Source: Archilochus colubris (Eukaryota; Chordata; Aves; Apodiformes; Trochilidae). From it: a DNA stretch of 64,000 nt. The translations under genes were made by a program, and so were the position numbers. Under the pieces are notes generated by a model. That model ran no database searches. It was given only the letters and a program-made list of their open reading frames with translations, and was not told where the DNA came from. Shown here one piece after another: positions 35,561 through 47,000 of the stretch; position 1 is the stretch's first letter; each line of letters starts with the position of its first letter. Where the stretch lies: assembly GCA_023079485.1 (NCBI GenBank), contig CM041104.1:1489676-1553675 (forward strand), read 5' to 3'.

Positions 35561-38224
35561 AATGGGTTAAAAAAGATCAATCCCGTTCGCATTGCGAAGT
35601 GCGGAAACTGAGGTCTGAGTGCTGAGCTAGACCGTAACTTCAATGGTGGTTCCTCCAAGGCAGCGAGAAGGCTTAGCGGGGTGTGAAGGCTGTGTTTGTC
35701 AATGCACCTTCATGTTTGGGAGCCAGTGGAAACGCAGCTATTTCAATGAGATAAGTAGTGTGCAAAATCTGTGTTAAATTTTAGTAAATGGAAATGTGCT
35801 GCTTGGTGATAAGAATCAGTGTTAAAATCGCATTTAAACAGATTCCCAATCCATCTTGCTTTGGAGTGCTTTATTTTGCTCAGTGGGATACATACTCATT
35901 TTTGATCATTTCTTTTTTTGCTTCAGATGTGGATTAGTGGGAAGCGTAGTTGCAACAAAGCAGAAAGAAGCTTGAAAATGGAGCTGTGAAAGGGACCGAA
36001 GCAGCTGGTTGGAGAGAAGTGTAGTGCTAAGGCTTAGACAAAAGGCCCAAGACCTATAGACAAAACCTGTCATTTTTTACTAATAACCTTTGTATCAGTG
36101 GGTATGTATTGGGTTATAACAACACTTATGCTGATGCCAGCAGCTACCTTTTGTATCAGTATGCTTATGCCAGCAACAAGCCATCTCAAAATACCATTTG
36201 TGCTGACCTGAGAGCTGGAGACAATATTTTGGGAAACCCTACTACCCATGTCCTGGGTTCTGGCCAAGTCTCAGTCTTGGTTGGTCTGAGGGCATAAACC
36301 AGACAGTTCCACATAGCAAAATATGCAAGTCATTCTGATTAGCTTATGGTTAAGGATATAAGGCTGGACCCCTTGCAGGGACTTTGGGTGCCTCCCCTAG
36401 GAGTGGATGCACTGTGTAGGATTTTCCCACTTGCTGGGAAGAGCTCTCCAAATCCTCGCTGCAACCAGGGCTCCCCAAGGACTGCAGATTTGGTGATGGG
36501 AACATCTGAGAGTGGATGGATCTCTCTTCATCACTGTCTGTTCTATGTAGCAATGGTTTAGATGCATTTCCCTGTTTTTTCTCTATTTGTCTGCTTTGAG
36601 TGCTTTGTTCTGTAATGTTTCTTATTGCATGTTTTCTGTTTTATTTAGTTATCAACAGTAAAACACATCTACTCTTTTCACTCTGCTGTCCAAGTTTCAT
36701 TACCATCCATCCTCAATCAGCAGAACAAGCAACCAGATTTAATCATAAGCTGCTTAAGAGTAAGCTGCTGCTGAACGGACTGATTTCCCCACTTGCCTGG
36801 TGTCGGGTCAGGGCAGTGTGTAGAGCTGGTAAACAGGTTATGAACCTTCCAGTTGGCGCAAATGTCCAACTGAAGCCTTCAAGAGCCCTCAGCCATACCA
36901 AGGAGGGACCTCCTGAGCCACTGGAGTTCAGTGGAGGGGAAAGCACCTTTGAACACATCCATTTGAACAGGGCTTCACTGTAAAACTGATAGAAATGGCT
37001 CTGTGGTTCAGTTGGAGTTGTGCAAGCTGCTGGGTAATGCAGGTATCGCTTTGGATTGGTGCCACTGGGTAAGAAAAGGACATGGAAAATCCACCTGAAT
37101 AATAGCCACTTCTTATTTCATCTGTAGTGGGGAGAACAACTTGTTAAGGGATGCTGCAAAGCTATTTGAAAGAGATACTGTGACCAGAAAAGGCTCTTTC
37201 AGGGACAATAATTTGCATCTCTTTTATTGGAGAAATTTCTCATTCCCATTTATATCCTGGATATCCCCACTCTAAAATTTCTTGGACTTTACTGGGAAAG
37301 TGTTCTCATGGGCACTGGTCCAGGTAACCAAAACAATTTGAAGACTTACATTTTCCTTGTGTTCTAGCTTAACCATCCTTACAGATGATGCCTGTAAATT
37401 CAGATGGTGACTGAGGATGATGCCCTGCCAGCTGAGCCCTGTTATGTGTGTGGTGGTGGGATGCTGCTTGTAATGAGAATTGGGCTCTTTCTCCAAAATT
37501 AATGGAGAGCTGGGCACAGACCTCTTCCTTACAAAACCATTGTTAAATGTAGGTCTCATTTAAACTCCTTAAAGTACATTCATCAGGATTTCTGTCCTGG
37601 GTGTAGCCCAGGTTTAGAGGATGTTAGAGTGCTGTGTTCTGAAGCTGCTGGACCTCGTGTGCAGTGAATGTAATTTCTCTCTGCAGGTTTGCAGTTTGTC
37701 TTGGAGGTGGAGTACCATGTGGTGCATTCCCAAAAATGTATGAGCTGGAATACAAACTGAGTAACTTAGGAAAATATTTTGAAAGTGAATTTGAACCATT
37801 TGCCTTTTCTTGAAGTTTACCATATCAGCCAGCATTTCAGGATAGAAGACAGGGTTATGCAGGTGGTTAGGAAGAATACTGCTGTCAAGAGGCTTACAAA
37901 GGACTGAGGAGCAACATAAGAGAAATGCCCAAGGGTCTCAGAGGCTGTAAATGAAACTTCTTTTATTTAAGATGCCAAGGCTGCATCTGCCCAGCCAGCC
38001 TGAGGAACCTTGTCAGGCAGTCTGGTGGTGTGTGTGAGAGAGAAGCAAAGGAGGCACAGAAAGCAGGGATCCCCTAAAGTACAAAGGAGAACACTGCAGT
38101 CAAAGCTACACAACACTCAGAGCTGGAGAAATGCCTGAGCTGCAGACTTGAGGTCTGTGGGTAGTTTGTTTTTGCATTGGTTGCACATTCTGGGTTTGTT
38201 CTCATCTTCTTTTATACATTGTGG
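35561..38224. other. Unassigned; possible old LTR at about 35,980-36,700
   Basis: A TATAAGG site (36,355) and a T-rich end near 36,640 are loosely LTR-like. A strong acceptor-like tract (TTTCTTTTTTTGCTTCAG, ending 35,926) is present with no matching conserved exon. Nothing else is supported. Confidence 0.35.
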
Positions 38225-39345
38225 AGCAGAGGTACAGAACAGTCAGTCTCTCTGTGCCCAGCAGGATGATGGAGCAGATCCTCCTGAAGGCTCTGCATGT
38301 GGAAAGTGTGGAGGTGATTGGTGGCAACCAGCATGGCTTCACCAAGGGCAAATCATGCCTGAAAGTTCTGGTGGTTTTTTGCAATGAGGTTGCAGTTTGG
38401 GTGAACAAGGAGAGAGCGATTGATGTCATCCACCTGGAGCTGTGCAAAGCATTCAGTGCTGTCCTGTGTGACGTTCTGGTATCTAAACTGGGATGGTAGG
38501 GATTCAATGGATGGACCACTTGCTGGATAAGGAGCTGGCTGGATGGTGGCACTCAAGGAGTTGTGGTTAATAACCTGATGTCCAAATGAAGAGCAGTGAT
38601 GAGTGGTGTTCCCCAGCTGTCTGTACTGGTTTAACATCCTTGTCAGCATCATGGACCGTGGAGTTGGGTGCCCCCTCAGTTTGCTGGTGACTCCAAGCTG
38701 TGTGGTGTGTGCTGGAGGGAAGGGAAGCCATCCAGAGGGACCTGGACAGGCCTGAGAGGTGGGCTCATGCTGACTTCATGTCCTGTAAGGACAGGGCAAT
38801 CCTGTCAGAGTCAGGGCAATCCCCAGCACAAATACCAGCTGGGCAGAGAATGGATTGAGAGCAGCCCTGAGGAGGATGACTTTGGGGTGTTGGTTGATGA
38901 GTAGCTCAACATAAGCTGATGATGTGCCCTGGCAGCCCAGAAGGCCAACCATGTCCTGAGCTGCATCATCAGCAGGTTGAAGGAGGTTTTCTCCCCCTCT
39001 GTTCTTGTGAGAACCCACCCTGGAGTACTGTGTCCAGTTCTGGAGCCCCAAGATGGAGCTTTTGGAGCAAATAAAGAGTAAGCCATGAAGATGATCAGAG
39101 GGCTGGAGCAGCTCTGTTCTGGAACCAGGCTGAGAATTGGGGTTTCAGCCTGGAGAAGAGAGGGCTGCAATGGGGAGACCTTAGAGCACCTTCCAGTGCC
39201 TGAAGGGGCTGCAGGAAAGCTGGGGAGGGACTTGAGACAAGGGCCTGGAGGGATGGGATCAGGCAGAAAGGTTTCAAACTGAAAGAGGGGAGATTTAGAT
39301 ATTAGGAAGAAATTGTTTGGTGTGAAGGTGGTGACCCAGTGGGGA
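38225..39345 (+). pseudogene. CR1 LINE ORF2 reverse-transcriptase relic
   Basis: Translation in successive frames shows GGNQHGFTKGKSCL, DVIHLELCKAFSAVLCDVLV, PPQFAGDSKLCG and REWIESSPEEDDFGVLVDE, the RT and post-RT order of CR1 ORF2. The catalytic aspartates are damaged: the first motif reads LELCKAFS and the second reads FAGD. Frame changes occur at about 38,500 and 38,640. It is the longest coding part of CR1 in the window. The usual 3' tail is missing, so it ends abruptly near 39,345. Confidence 0.88.
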
Positions 39346-40964
39346 GCAGGGCTGCAAGAATGTCTCCAATTAGAAACTGGAGGCAGAGTGTGGTTCACTG
39401 CTCTTGTGCATGCAGTCTCTAGGACTCATGCTCCTGACTTACAGAACTTACTTCAACACAACTTTTTTTGTATATTGAAATGATGTAAATTGAGAGCACC
39501 TTTATCTGAGAGTAAGCATGCAAGCATGTATTTCAGATTTTATTTATAGGTAAATGGTTCCTTTCTGAGGCTCACCTGCCTTGCTTTGCAGCCTTTTGTG
39601 TCCTACCCCAATTTCTAGTCTCTCTGCTGATGATTCACCAATTGTCTTTCCTCAATTCTTGTCTGACTGGTTTTCAAAGTGTAGAGTCTACTGCAGCCTT
39701 TAGTAGCCTTTGGAAGGGGATGGATGACTTAAATTGGGGTATTTGAGTGTATTTATATTCATATATAAATGGAGACGAGGAATACTTCCAAAGCAGGTGT
39801 TTCTCAGACATTTATAGAAAAATGTGTGATTTATGCACAGATCATTCCAGGTGAACCTTTTGCTTTGCCTGTAGCCTGCCTTCTACAGGCTCTTTGATGT
39901 GCTATGGATATTTCTGCTGCTGTTTTGGTCATATTTTAAACTTTCTCTCATCTTAAGAGATTAGATTTTTGTTTCTTTAAATAACAGTAGTGGAGGGAGA
40001 GAATGGATTGTTTCCTGGGCAGACACATCTGCAGGTCTTTTACAAGGAGTCATTGACATAGTTGGAGCCCATGTCACCAATACCCCCTCCTTTCCTTTGC
40101 CTCTACATTTGGAGATGTGCTTTACCAGACCTCTCTGCTACAAAGCATTCTCTTCCCAGAAAATGCTGTGGCCCTTTTTTGACAAATGTGTCCTTTTGCT
40201 GCGTTTTAAATAAACAAAAAAAAGTTTTTATCATAGTGGGGACCTCAGGTGAAGCTGTACTGAATAATCATGTAAACTGAGTCAGATCTCCTGCTGTGAT
40301 AAAAAGTCATCAGATTTGGCCAGGGCAATCATGATCGGATTGCTAAAACCTTGAGAAGAGAAAAGTGCATGCATCTGCCTGCAGAATATCCTCTGAACAT
40401 ATTCTAGTGAAGTCCTGAGCTGTGTCAGTCATTTTCTGGAGCATTCACAAGTTAGTAGATGGGCAAAGGCTGGTTCAGCAATATAAAACATCTGCTTGCA
40501 GGCAGTGATGGGAACCCCCTATGCCTTTTCCTTGACAAAGCTGTGAGTTTCTAGGCTAGCAGAAAAAACTCAGATTTGCTGGAGAAGCGGACTGGAATCT
40601 AAAGGTTTAGAAAATAAATCCATCAGCTGTCTGTCTGTGTATATTTACTCATTCTGCCTGATTTTGCTGTCAGTTCATCAATTTTCAGTGGCTTCTTGGC
40701 TCACCTTAGTGCTCGTTCCCCTCTGGCCCCTTTGGGTGCCCTGCAGCCAGGGTGACAGGCTGGTTTCAGCTGAGGAGTCTCCAGTCTGAGTGCAGCAGCC
40801 TCGTGGCAGAGCTTGTGTCTGACTCCTGCATGAGCCCCTGTGGGGTTAGGAAGGTGGTCTCCTCTTTCAAGGAAGTTTCAGCTAATTCTGAGCCCAGCAT
40901 CCAAAGCTGCAGCCTTCTTGTTGCTGCCCAGCTTGCTTTAACAGAGGAGCAACAGAGTGCAGCT
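39346..40964. other. Nothing recognised
   Basis: Unique sequence between two CR1 segments. Confidence 0.6.
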
Positions 40965-41510
40965 ATTTTTGCCCCTGTGCTCAGCCCTGGTGAGGCCACA
41001 CCTCGAGTACTGTGTCCAGTTCTGGGCCCCTCAGTTTAGGAAGGATATTGAGGTCCTGGAGCAGGTCCAAAGGAGGGCAACCAGGCTGGTGAAGGGACTC
41101 GTGCACAGACCCTATGAGGAGAGGCTGAGGGAGCTGGGACTGTTCAGCCTAAAGAAGAGGAGGCTCAGGGGAGACCTCATCGCTCTCTACAACTCCCTGA
41201 AAGGAGGTTGGAGCCAGGGGGGGGTTGGGCTCTTTTCCCAGGCAACTCTCAGCAAGACAAGAGGGCAGGGTCTCAAGTTGTGCCAGGGGAGGTTTAGGTT
41301 GGAGATTAGAAAGAATTTCTTTCTGGAGAGGGTGATCAGGCATTGGAATGGGCTGCCCAGGGAAGTAGTGGATTCTCCGTGTCTGGAGATATTTAAAAAG
41401 AGACTGGATGTGGCACTCAGTGCCATGGTCTAGCAACCACAACGGTGGTTCAAGGGTTGGACTTGATGATCTATGAGGTCCCTTCCAACCCAGCAAATTC
41501 TATGATTCTA
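40965..41510 (+). mobile_element. CR1 LINE 3' fragment with intact 158-codon ORF2 end
   Basis: CCTGTGCTCAGCCCTGGTGA to the tail AATTCTATGATTCTA. A frame at 40,957-41,433 is open from the block [20 protein letters not shown] to the natural ORF2 end ([10 protein letters not shown]). It is very similar to 5,836-6,264, so it is a young insertion. It has no promoter or RT domain and cannot act alone. Confidence 0.95.
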
Positions 41511-43990
41511 TTTGTTGCTTTGGCCCCTAGAGCCCTTCTTTACCTTGGAGCAGCGTTGGACCAGGAAGAGAAGGATCAGATTCATTTCCGAGGGATGTTT
41601 GTGTGCAACTGTGTTGCATCTAAACACCAAGTATGAAACTGAGGTTGATGAGATAAAAGCATTTGATAACTTGATAATTGTTTTGAACACCTACTTAGTT
41701 TTCTGCTATTCTCAGATGGCAAATTACTGACAACATAGTGCATGAATTTATGAAATGCATCTGTTTCCCTCTCTCTAGACTTGGCACACTCCATGGTCCA
41801 GCACACTTGTATCAGCAGCAAACAATGTCCTCAGGCAGATTTACTCAGGGTGGGTAACAGCTCTGCATAGCTCAGGGGAAACCAGGAGATACACCTGCAG
41901 AGCTTTAGCAGAAGTGTCTTCGAGCAACCTAATGCAGAGCAGCTGGTGCTCTGAGTTGTTCTTTAGTCAGTCAAAGCTTTCTAGAGAGTGATTATTTGAT
42001 GTGCTGCTTCATTGCAGACCTGGATTGAAGCAGAAGTGGTAGGTCTGGGCCCAAGATCCATGAGGCACAAGTTTAACTTAACCACTCATTTGTGTATAAA
42101 AACCCCCAGAGAAAGGTGGCTGATGTGTGCACAGTTTTTTATCATCATCACTGTGGTTGGAAAGGATCTTCCTTCAACCATCAGTCCTGCACCACCATAA
42201 CCAGTAAATCATTTCCCAGAGCACCACATCTACCTGCTTTTTTAATACCCTCTGCAACACCAACTCCTCCACCTCCCTGGGCAACCTGTTCACCATTCTT
42301 TTTAATCCTTTTGAGGGAATGGATCAGTTTCTTGGGCTCTCAGGTGACTCCAAGAATAAGCATCACCTTCCTGCCTGCATAAGGTCCAGTGGGTGTCTTT
42401 CCAAAGATGGGGAGCAATGAGCTCTCTAGGTAATAGCTGGTTGTTCTAGTCCTGGCTGCAGGTAAGCTTTGTAAGGCTTGTTTGAAACTCCTTTGCTGTC
42501 TGTAGCTTTGTGGGATGCTGTTTTGGAGAGAACCTGGTAGATGCTGAGCTTTTAAATCAATCCCAATGTATGCAAAAGTTGCAGTTCCTTAGTAGAAAAT
42601 ATTTTTTGGTCTCCCTGATGCCTCACCAGAATTACAGTAGCTGCCTCTTCCTCTGCAGCTTACAGTGCATTAGATAAGGACTCCCACTGCTCTTCTGAAT
42701 AAAAATACATAGTGGGATGAGGGGGTGCTGCTGGTAAACAACCTCGTTTCTTGGAACTCTCACAACTGGTGTGTTTTGCAGCAAAACCCCCAAAATCTGG
42801 AAAATAATAATTTCAAATTTCCCAGAGCAAAGGAGCTAAACAGGGCATTGCTGTGGCTCATTTTCAGAGGGAAAAGGTGTTACGGTTTGTTTTGAGGCAG
42901 ACTGGCTTGAGCTATACCTGGCACAAGGGGGATGATGAAAATGTGAAGCTTTGCACAGCGTTTGGAATGACAGGAACCTCTGCTTCCAGGGCAGTGCAGG
43001 TGTGAGTGGAATTAAGGTGACTAGAGAAGCACAGTTGTTCTCTTTTTCTCACTTCTTTGCATCCGTGGTTAGCAGCAGAGTATTTTGAACAAAGAATTTG
43101 ATATGTGACAGTATTTGAGAGTCTATCTCCAGCACACTTGGCTAACACCCAACAAGCCCACCACATGCCTATTCCTGTCCCCACTCATGTCCATGTTCTT
43201 TATTTCATCTACAGGAATATGTATAGTTTCCTGCACAACTATGTAATCTGTACCATCAGTCATGATTATCTATTGCCAGAGCTTTCTCCATAGTCCTGCA
43301 TCTGCCTGCTCTGGAAATTCTCCTGTCTAGAGCCACAGGTAGAGCCTCTAGAATACAAATGAAGCCCCTGGTAAACTGCCATATTTTTCTGTCATCATCA
43401 TGATTGTATTTATACTAGAAGATTTCTTTCCTGCCTCCATGGCAGCAGTGATTTCCCATAGACATATGGCAGCCTCTCTTGCTGTTGATTACATTTTTTT
43501 CTTTGATGACTCTGCACCACCTGATGGAGGAGGATTGTTTGGGCTGCACACTGTTACCCAGCACCTGTTCAGCTGGTGCAGCCCTGTAGTGCCTGGATGC
43601 TGGGGGTCAGGTGTCTGGATTCCTGCATACTGAACACAGATTTTCTCTCTGCTGATTCAGTCTTTTCCAGTTCATTGCCAGACAGATTATGGCTGAAGCA
43701 TCAGCACTGCATGGAAGCAGATCCAGACTTTGAGTAGAAAGGCCTGAGCTTTCAGGGAGAGCTTCCAATGTGCAGGGAAAGGAGTGACCACTGACATTCT
43801 TAGTGCAAGGATGGCTGCTTGCCTGCTCTAGGGATGGGTGCTTTGGGGTGCACCAGGTACCAGCTGCTTTCAGTTTGTGGATATACAGCTCTAATGAAAG
43901 GCCATAAAGCTTTCTTTGCCAAGAAACTTCTGTAATACTGCTTCTAACAGTTCTGTAACTTCTGCTTCTAACAATACACCTTTGTTTCAG
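41511..43990. other. Upstream flank or intron before the NDRG3 ATG exon
   Basis: Apart from the degenerate CR1 piece at 42,130-42,345 no feature is seen. The last 30 nt form the acceptor tract of the ATG exon. Confidence 0.6.
42130..42345 (-). mobile_element. Degenerate CR1-like fragment
   Basis: GGTTGGAAAGGATCTTCCTT, CACCACCATAACCAGTAAAT and CTCCTCCACCTCCCTGGGCA follow the minus-strand CR1 order but are strongly diverged. Ends are uncertain. Confidence 0.6.
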
Positions 43991-44096
43991 GATCATCTGT
44001 TTGCTGCTCTGAGCATCAGTTGGCTTCACTTCCAGAACCATGGATGAACTTCAGGATGTTCAGCTGACAGAGATCAAACCACTCCTGAATGACAAG
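43991..44096 (+). CDS. NDRG3: NDRG3 exon with start codon (49 nt 5' UTR plus 19 codons)
   Basis: The acceptor follows a CTTTGTTTCAG tract ending at 43,990 and the donor is AAG|GTAATG at 44,096/44,097. The first 49 nt are 5' UTR and contain an in-phase TGA at 44,010-44,012. The ATG is at 44,040 in the context AACC-ATG-G. It encodes [19 protein letters not shown] and ends in phase 0. Because it begins with a splice acceptor, at least one upstream noncoding exon must exist. Confidence 0.96.
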
Positions 44097-47000
44097 GTAA
44101 TGCTGATTGCTGCTTTGCTCTCACAGGTGTACTCTGGCTGACTTTATGGCTGGCAAGGAGCCCTTATTTCCAGTCAGGGAGAACAGGTTGCCCAGAAGAG
44201 CTGTGGCTGCTCCCTCCCTGGAAGTGTTCAAGGTCAGATTTGATGGGCCTTGGAGCAACATGGTCTAGTTGGCAGGTGGCCCTGCCCATGGCAGAAGAGG
44301 TGGAGCTAGGTGAGCTTTAAGGTCCCTTCCAGCCCAAACCATTCTGTGATTTTATGAATCTGTAAACAGCTTGAAGTACTTTAGGTACTGAAAAATGGTA
44401 AATGGTTCCCCACTCTGGGAACCCAGCCCATACTCTTCAGACCACCACAGTTCAGGGAAGTTTGGAGTCCCAGACAAATTTTATGTCATGCCTGGACTGA
44501 GGATTTACAAAGGCAGGGCAGAAATTGGACAGCTGGTACCATTTCTGACCTGGAGGAGCTGTGGGACCTCTTAGTAAGTTCATGCTTGTTAGAGAAACCT
44601 TGGATTGTATCAATTTTCTATTTTATGTTCTTTAAACTTCTGTTTAAAAGCTCCAGCCCAACTGGAGCAGTCCAGACTCATGCTCTTAGTACCTAAGTCA
44701 TTATGGGCCATCCTGAGTCTTGTATCTGCAAACTGTGATAACAAGCAATGTGGTTTGGTCACTTCACACACCATCAACCTTGACTGTTCAGGAATGGAAA
44801 GAGATTCCCAGTGTTTGGTGTTTGATGGCTGACATCAAGAGCGACTTTGTGCTGCCAAAGAGTTCTTTATTCACTCTGTGTGCTTGCAGAAGACTCTGCT
44901 GTCTAGTGCAGACTTCCATCAAAATGGGTGAAATCTCTGGAATTCTGCTGCATTTCAGCCTGTGCTGTTTAGTTTTTGCTCATTTCTGCAGTGTGCTAGC
45001 TGGTTGGTATCTGTAAAATCTAAAAATGCAGCTGACATCTGCAGCTGCCTGTTCTTACAGCATGATGCAGACTGCTTAGACTTTTACCTTACCTTAAACC
45101 TAACTTTTTAAAATGTTTTCAGGGAGGGTGAGCCTTGTAAGAACAAACATAGTGAATACCACCAAGTAAAAGTACAGAAAGGCCTTGAAAACAGTTTATA
45201 ACTTCAAAATGAGAGATAAACATCTACAGGACACAGCCTTCCTAAATGCAGTGCTCCAGCTCTTGCTCATGATTTTTCTAGGATTTTCCCCATTTGAGTT
45301 CCAGAGGGTAGATTTCCTTTGCTTCAGAGAGCTGACTGAAGTAGGAGGTCTTGAAACATTTTTTCCACTTTGTAGGTTTTCAGTGTGTCAGGTATTGCCT
45401 CAGCACTCCAATCACGTCCATGCTGTGGAGTCATCTGCACAGCCACTTCTCTTTGCTAATAGCTGGTTTCAAGCTTGAAATTATCCAGATGTGCTTTTTA
45501 GATACAGTTTATTAGTCAGATGGGTGTGGTGCCATAACCTGCTGTTCTCTGCAGCTTAAGGGTCCAAAATGTACTGAGCTGGCAGTTCACTAAGATTTTA
45601 TTGACCAGCCCTCTTTAGAGGAAGGAGTTTGAGCCACCATGGATTAATGGCCAGAAATAGCACAGTAAAACTGTTAAGGTGCTAAAGGGTGAGTGCTCAT
45701 GAACTCTTCTGATACAGAGGATGCTGTACAGAGAAAAGGATTGGTAATCCTTAACACCCAGGGGATTTCTAAAGCAGAATTGTAGGGATCTCAATTTAGG
45801 GCCATTTGTTTACACATGGAGGTGCTAAGAGTACTCAGCTAGAAGAAAAGTTTGGGGGTTTTCTGGTGCAGATATGGTCCTAGTTGTAATTTTAGCACTA
45901 AGGTGCTATGGCTAAAACTCAAACACTGCCTCCAGCTCTGATGTCCTCACCATGGGAAGGACATGGATCTGTTGGAACAAGTCCAGAGGAGGCCACAAAG
46001 ATGATCCAGGGGCTGGAGCACCTCTGCTATGAGGAGAGGCTGAAGGAGCTGGGATTGTTCAGCCTGAAGAAGAGAAGACTCTGGGGGGACCTCAGAGCTG
46101 CCCCCCAATCCCTGAAGGGAACCAGCAGGAAAGCTGGAGAGGGACTTTGCATCAGTGTCCAGTGACAGGACAGGGCAAAATGGATTTAAACTGAAGGAGA
46201 AGAGGTTTAGGCTGCATCTCAGGAAGAAGTTCTTTAGTATGAGGGTGCTGAGACTCTGGCCCAGGTTGCCCAGAGAAGCTGTGGCTGCCCCCTCCCTGGA
46301 GGTGTTCAGGGCCAGGCTGGATGGGGCCTTCAGCACCCGGGTTCAGGTGAGAGGTGTCCCAGGGCAGGGAGGTTGCAGTAAATTATCCCTAAGGCCCCTT
46401 CCAAGCTAAGCCATGCCATGATTCTGTGATTCCATCTCAAATGATTTGTTCAGCCTTTTGCAGCATTTGACAGCACTCAGTAGTGTCACTTGCTCTGTGG
46501 TCAGAGCCAGAGTCCTGGGAAGCACAGGGGCATACAGATGAGTCCCTGCAGCCCTTCTTCAGCATGCAGCACACCAAATGGCTGCTGTACTTACTGTGCC
46601 TGGCTGTGTGTGTGGTGTCAGGCTCTGGGGAAAGTCAACTGTGTGTTGGTGAGCCCAGCTGGCAGGCACTCTGGGTTCAGCAGCATACAGGTCACTGTGG
46701 TTGCTGGGGAGTGGCACCACACACACACAGCAGTCACTGCAGAGTTCCTGACTGCAGGGTTTGTTTTCTTGAGCTCTTTGTGTGAGGTGTGAGTGGTAGT
46801 CCTGCATGAGTTTTGCATCCAAGTTGATAATGACACCAGGACCAGACAAAACCCAACCTCATAACCAGCCTGACTTTGGGCAAAGTCCTTCCTATGTACA
46901 TCTGTCCCTGCTTAACTCTGCTCAGCTCTGTCCACAGTTCTCTCCTCAGCTGACAGCCCTGGGACAGCCCCCAGCAAACTTGGGTGGGTGAAGTTTTCCA

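Noticed and set aside
36109..36297. 62-codon frame rich in Tyr/Ala/Ser
   Set aside because: It lies in a possible old LTR and has no recognised relation to a protein family.
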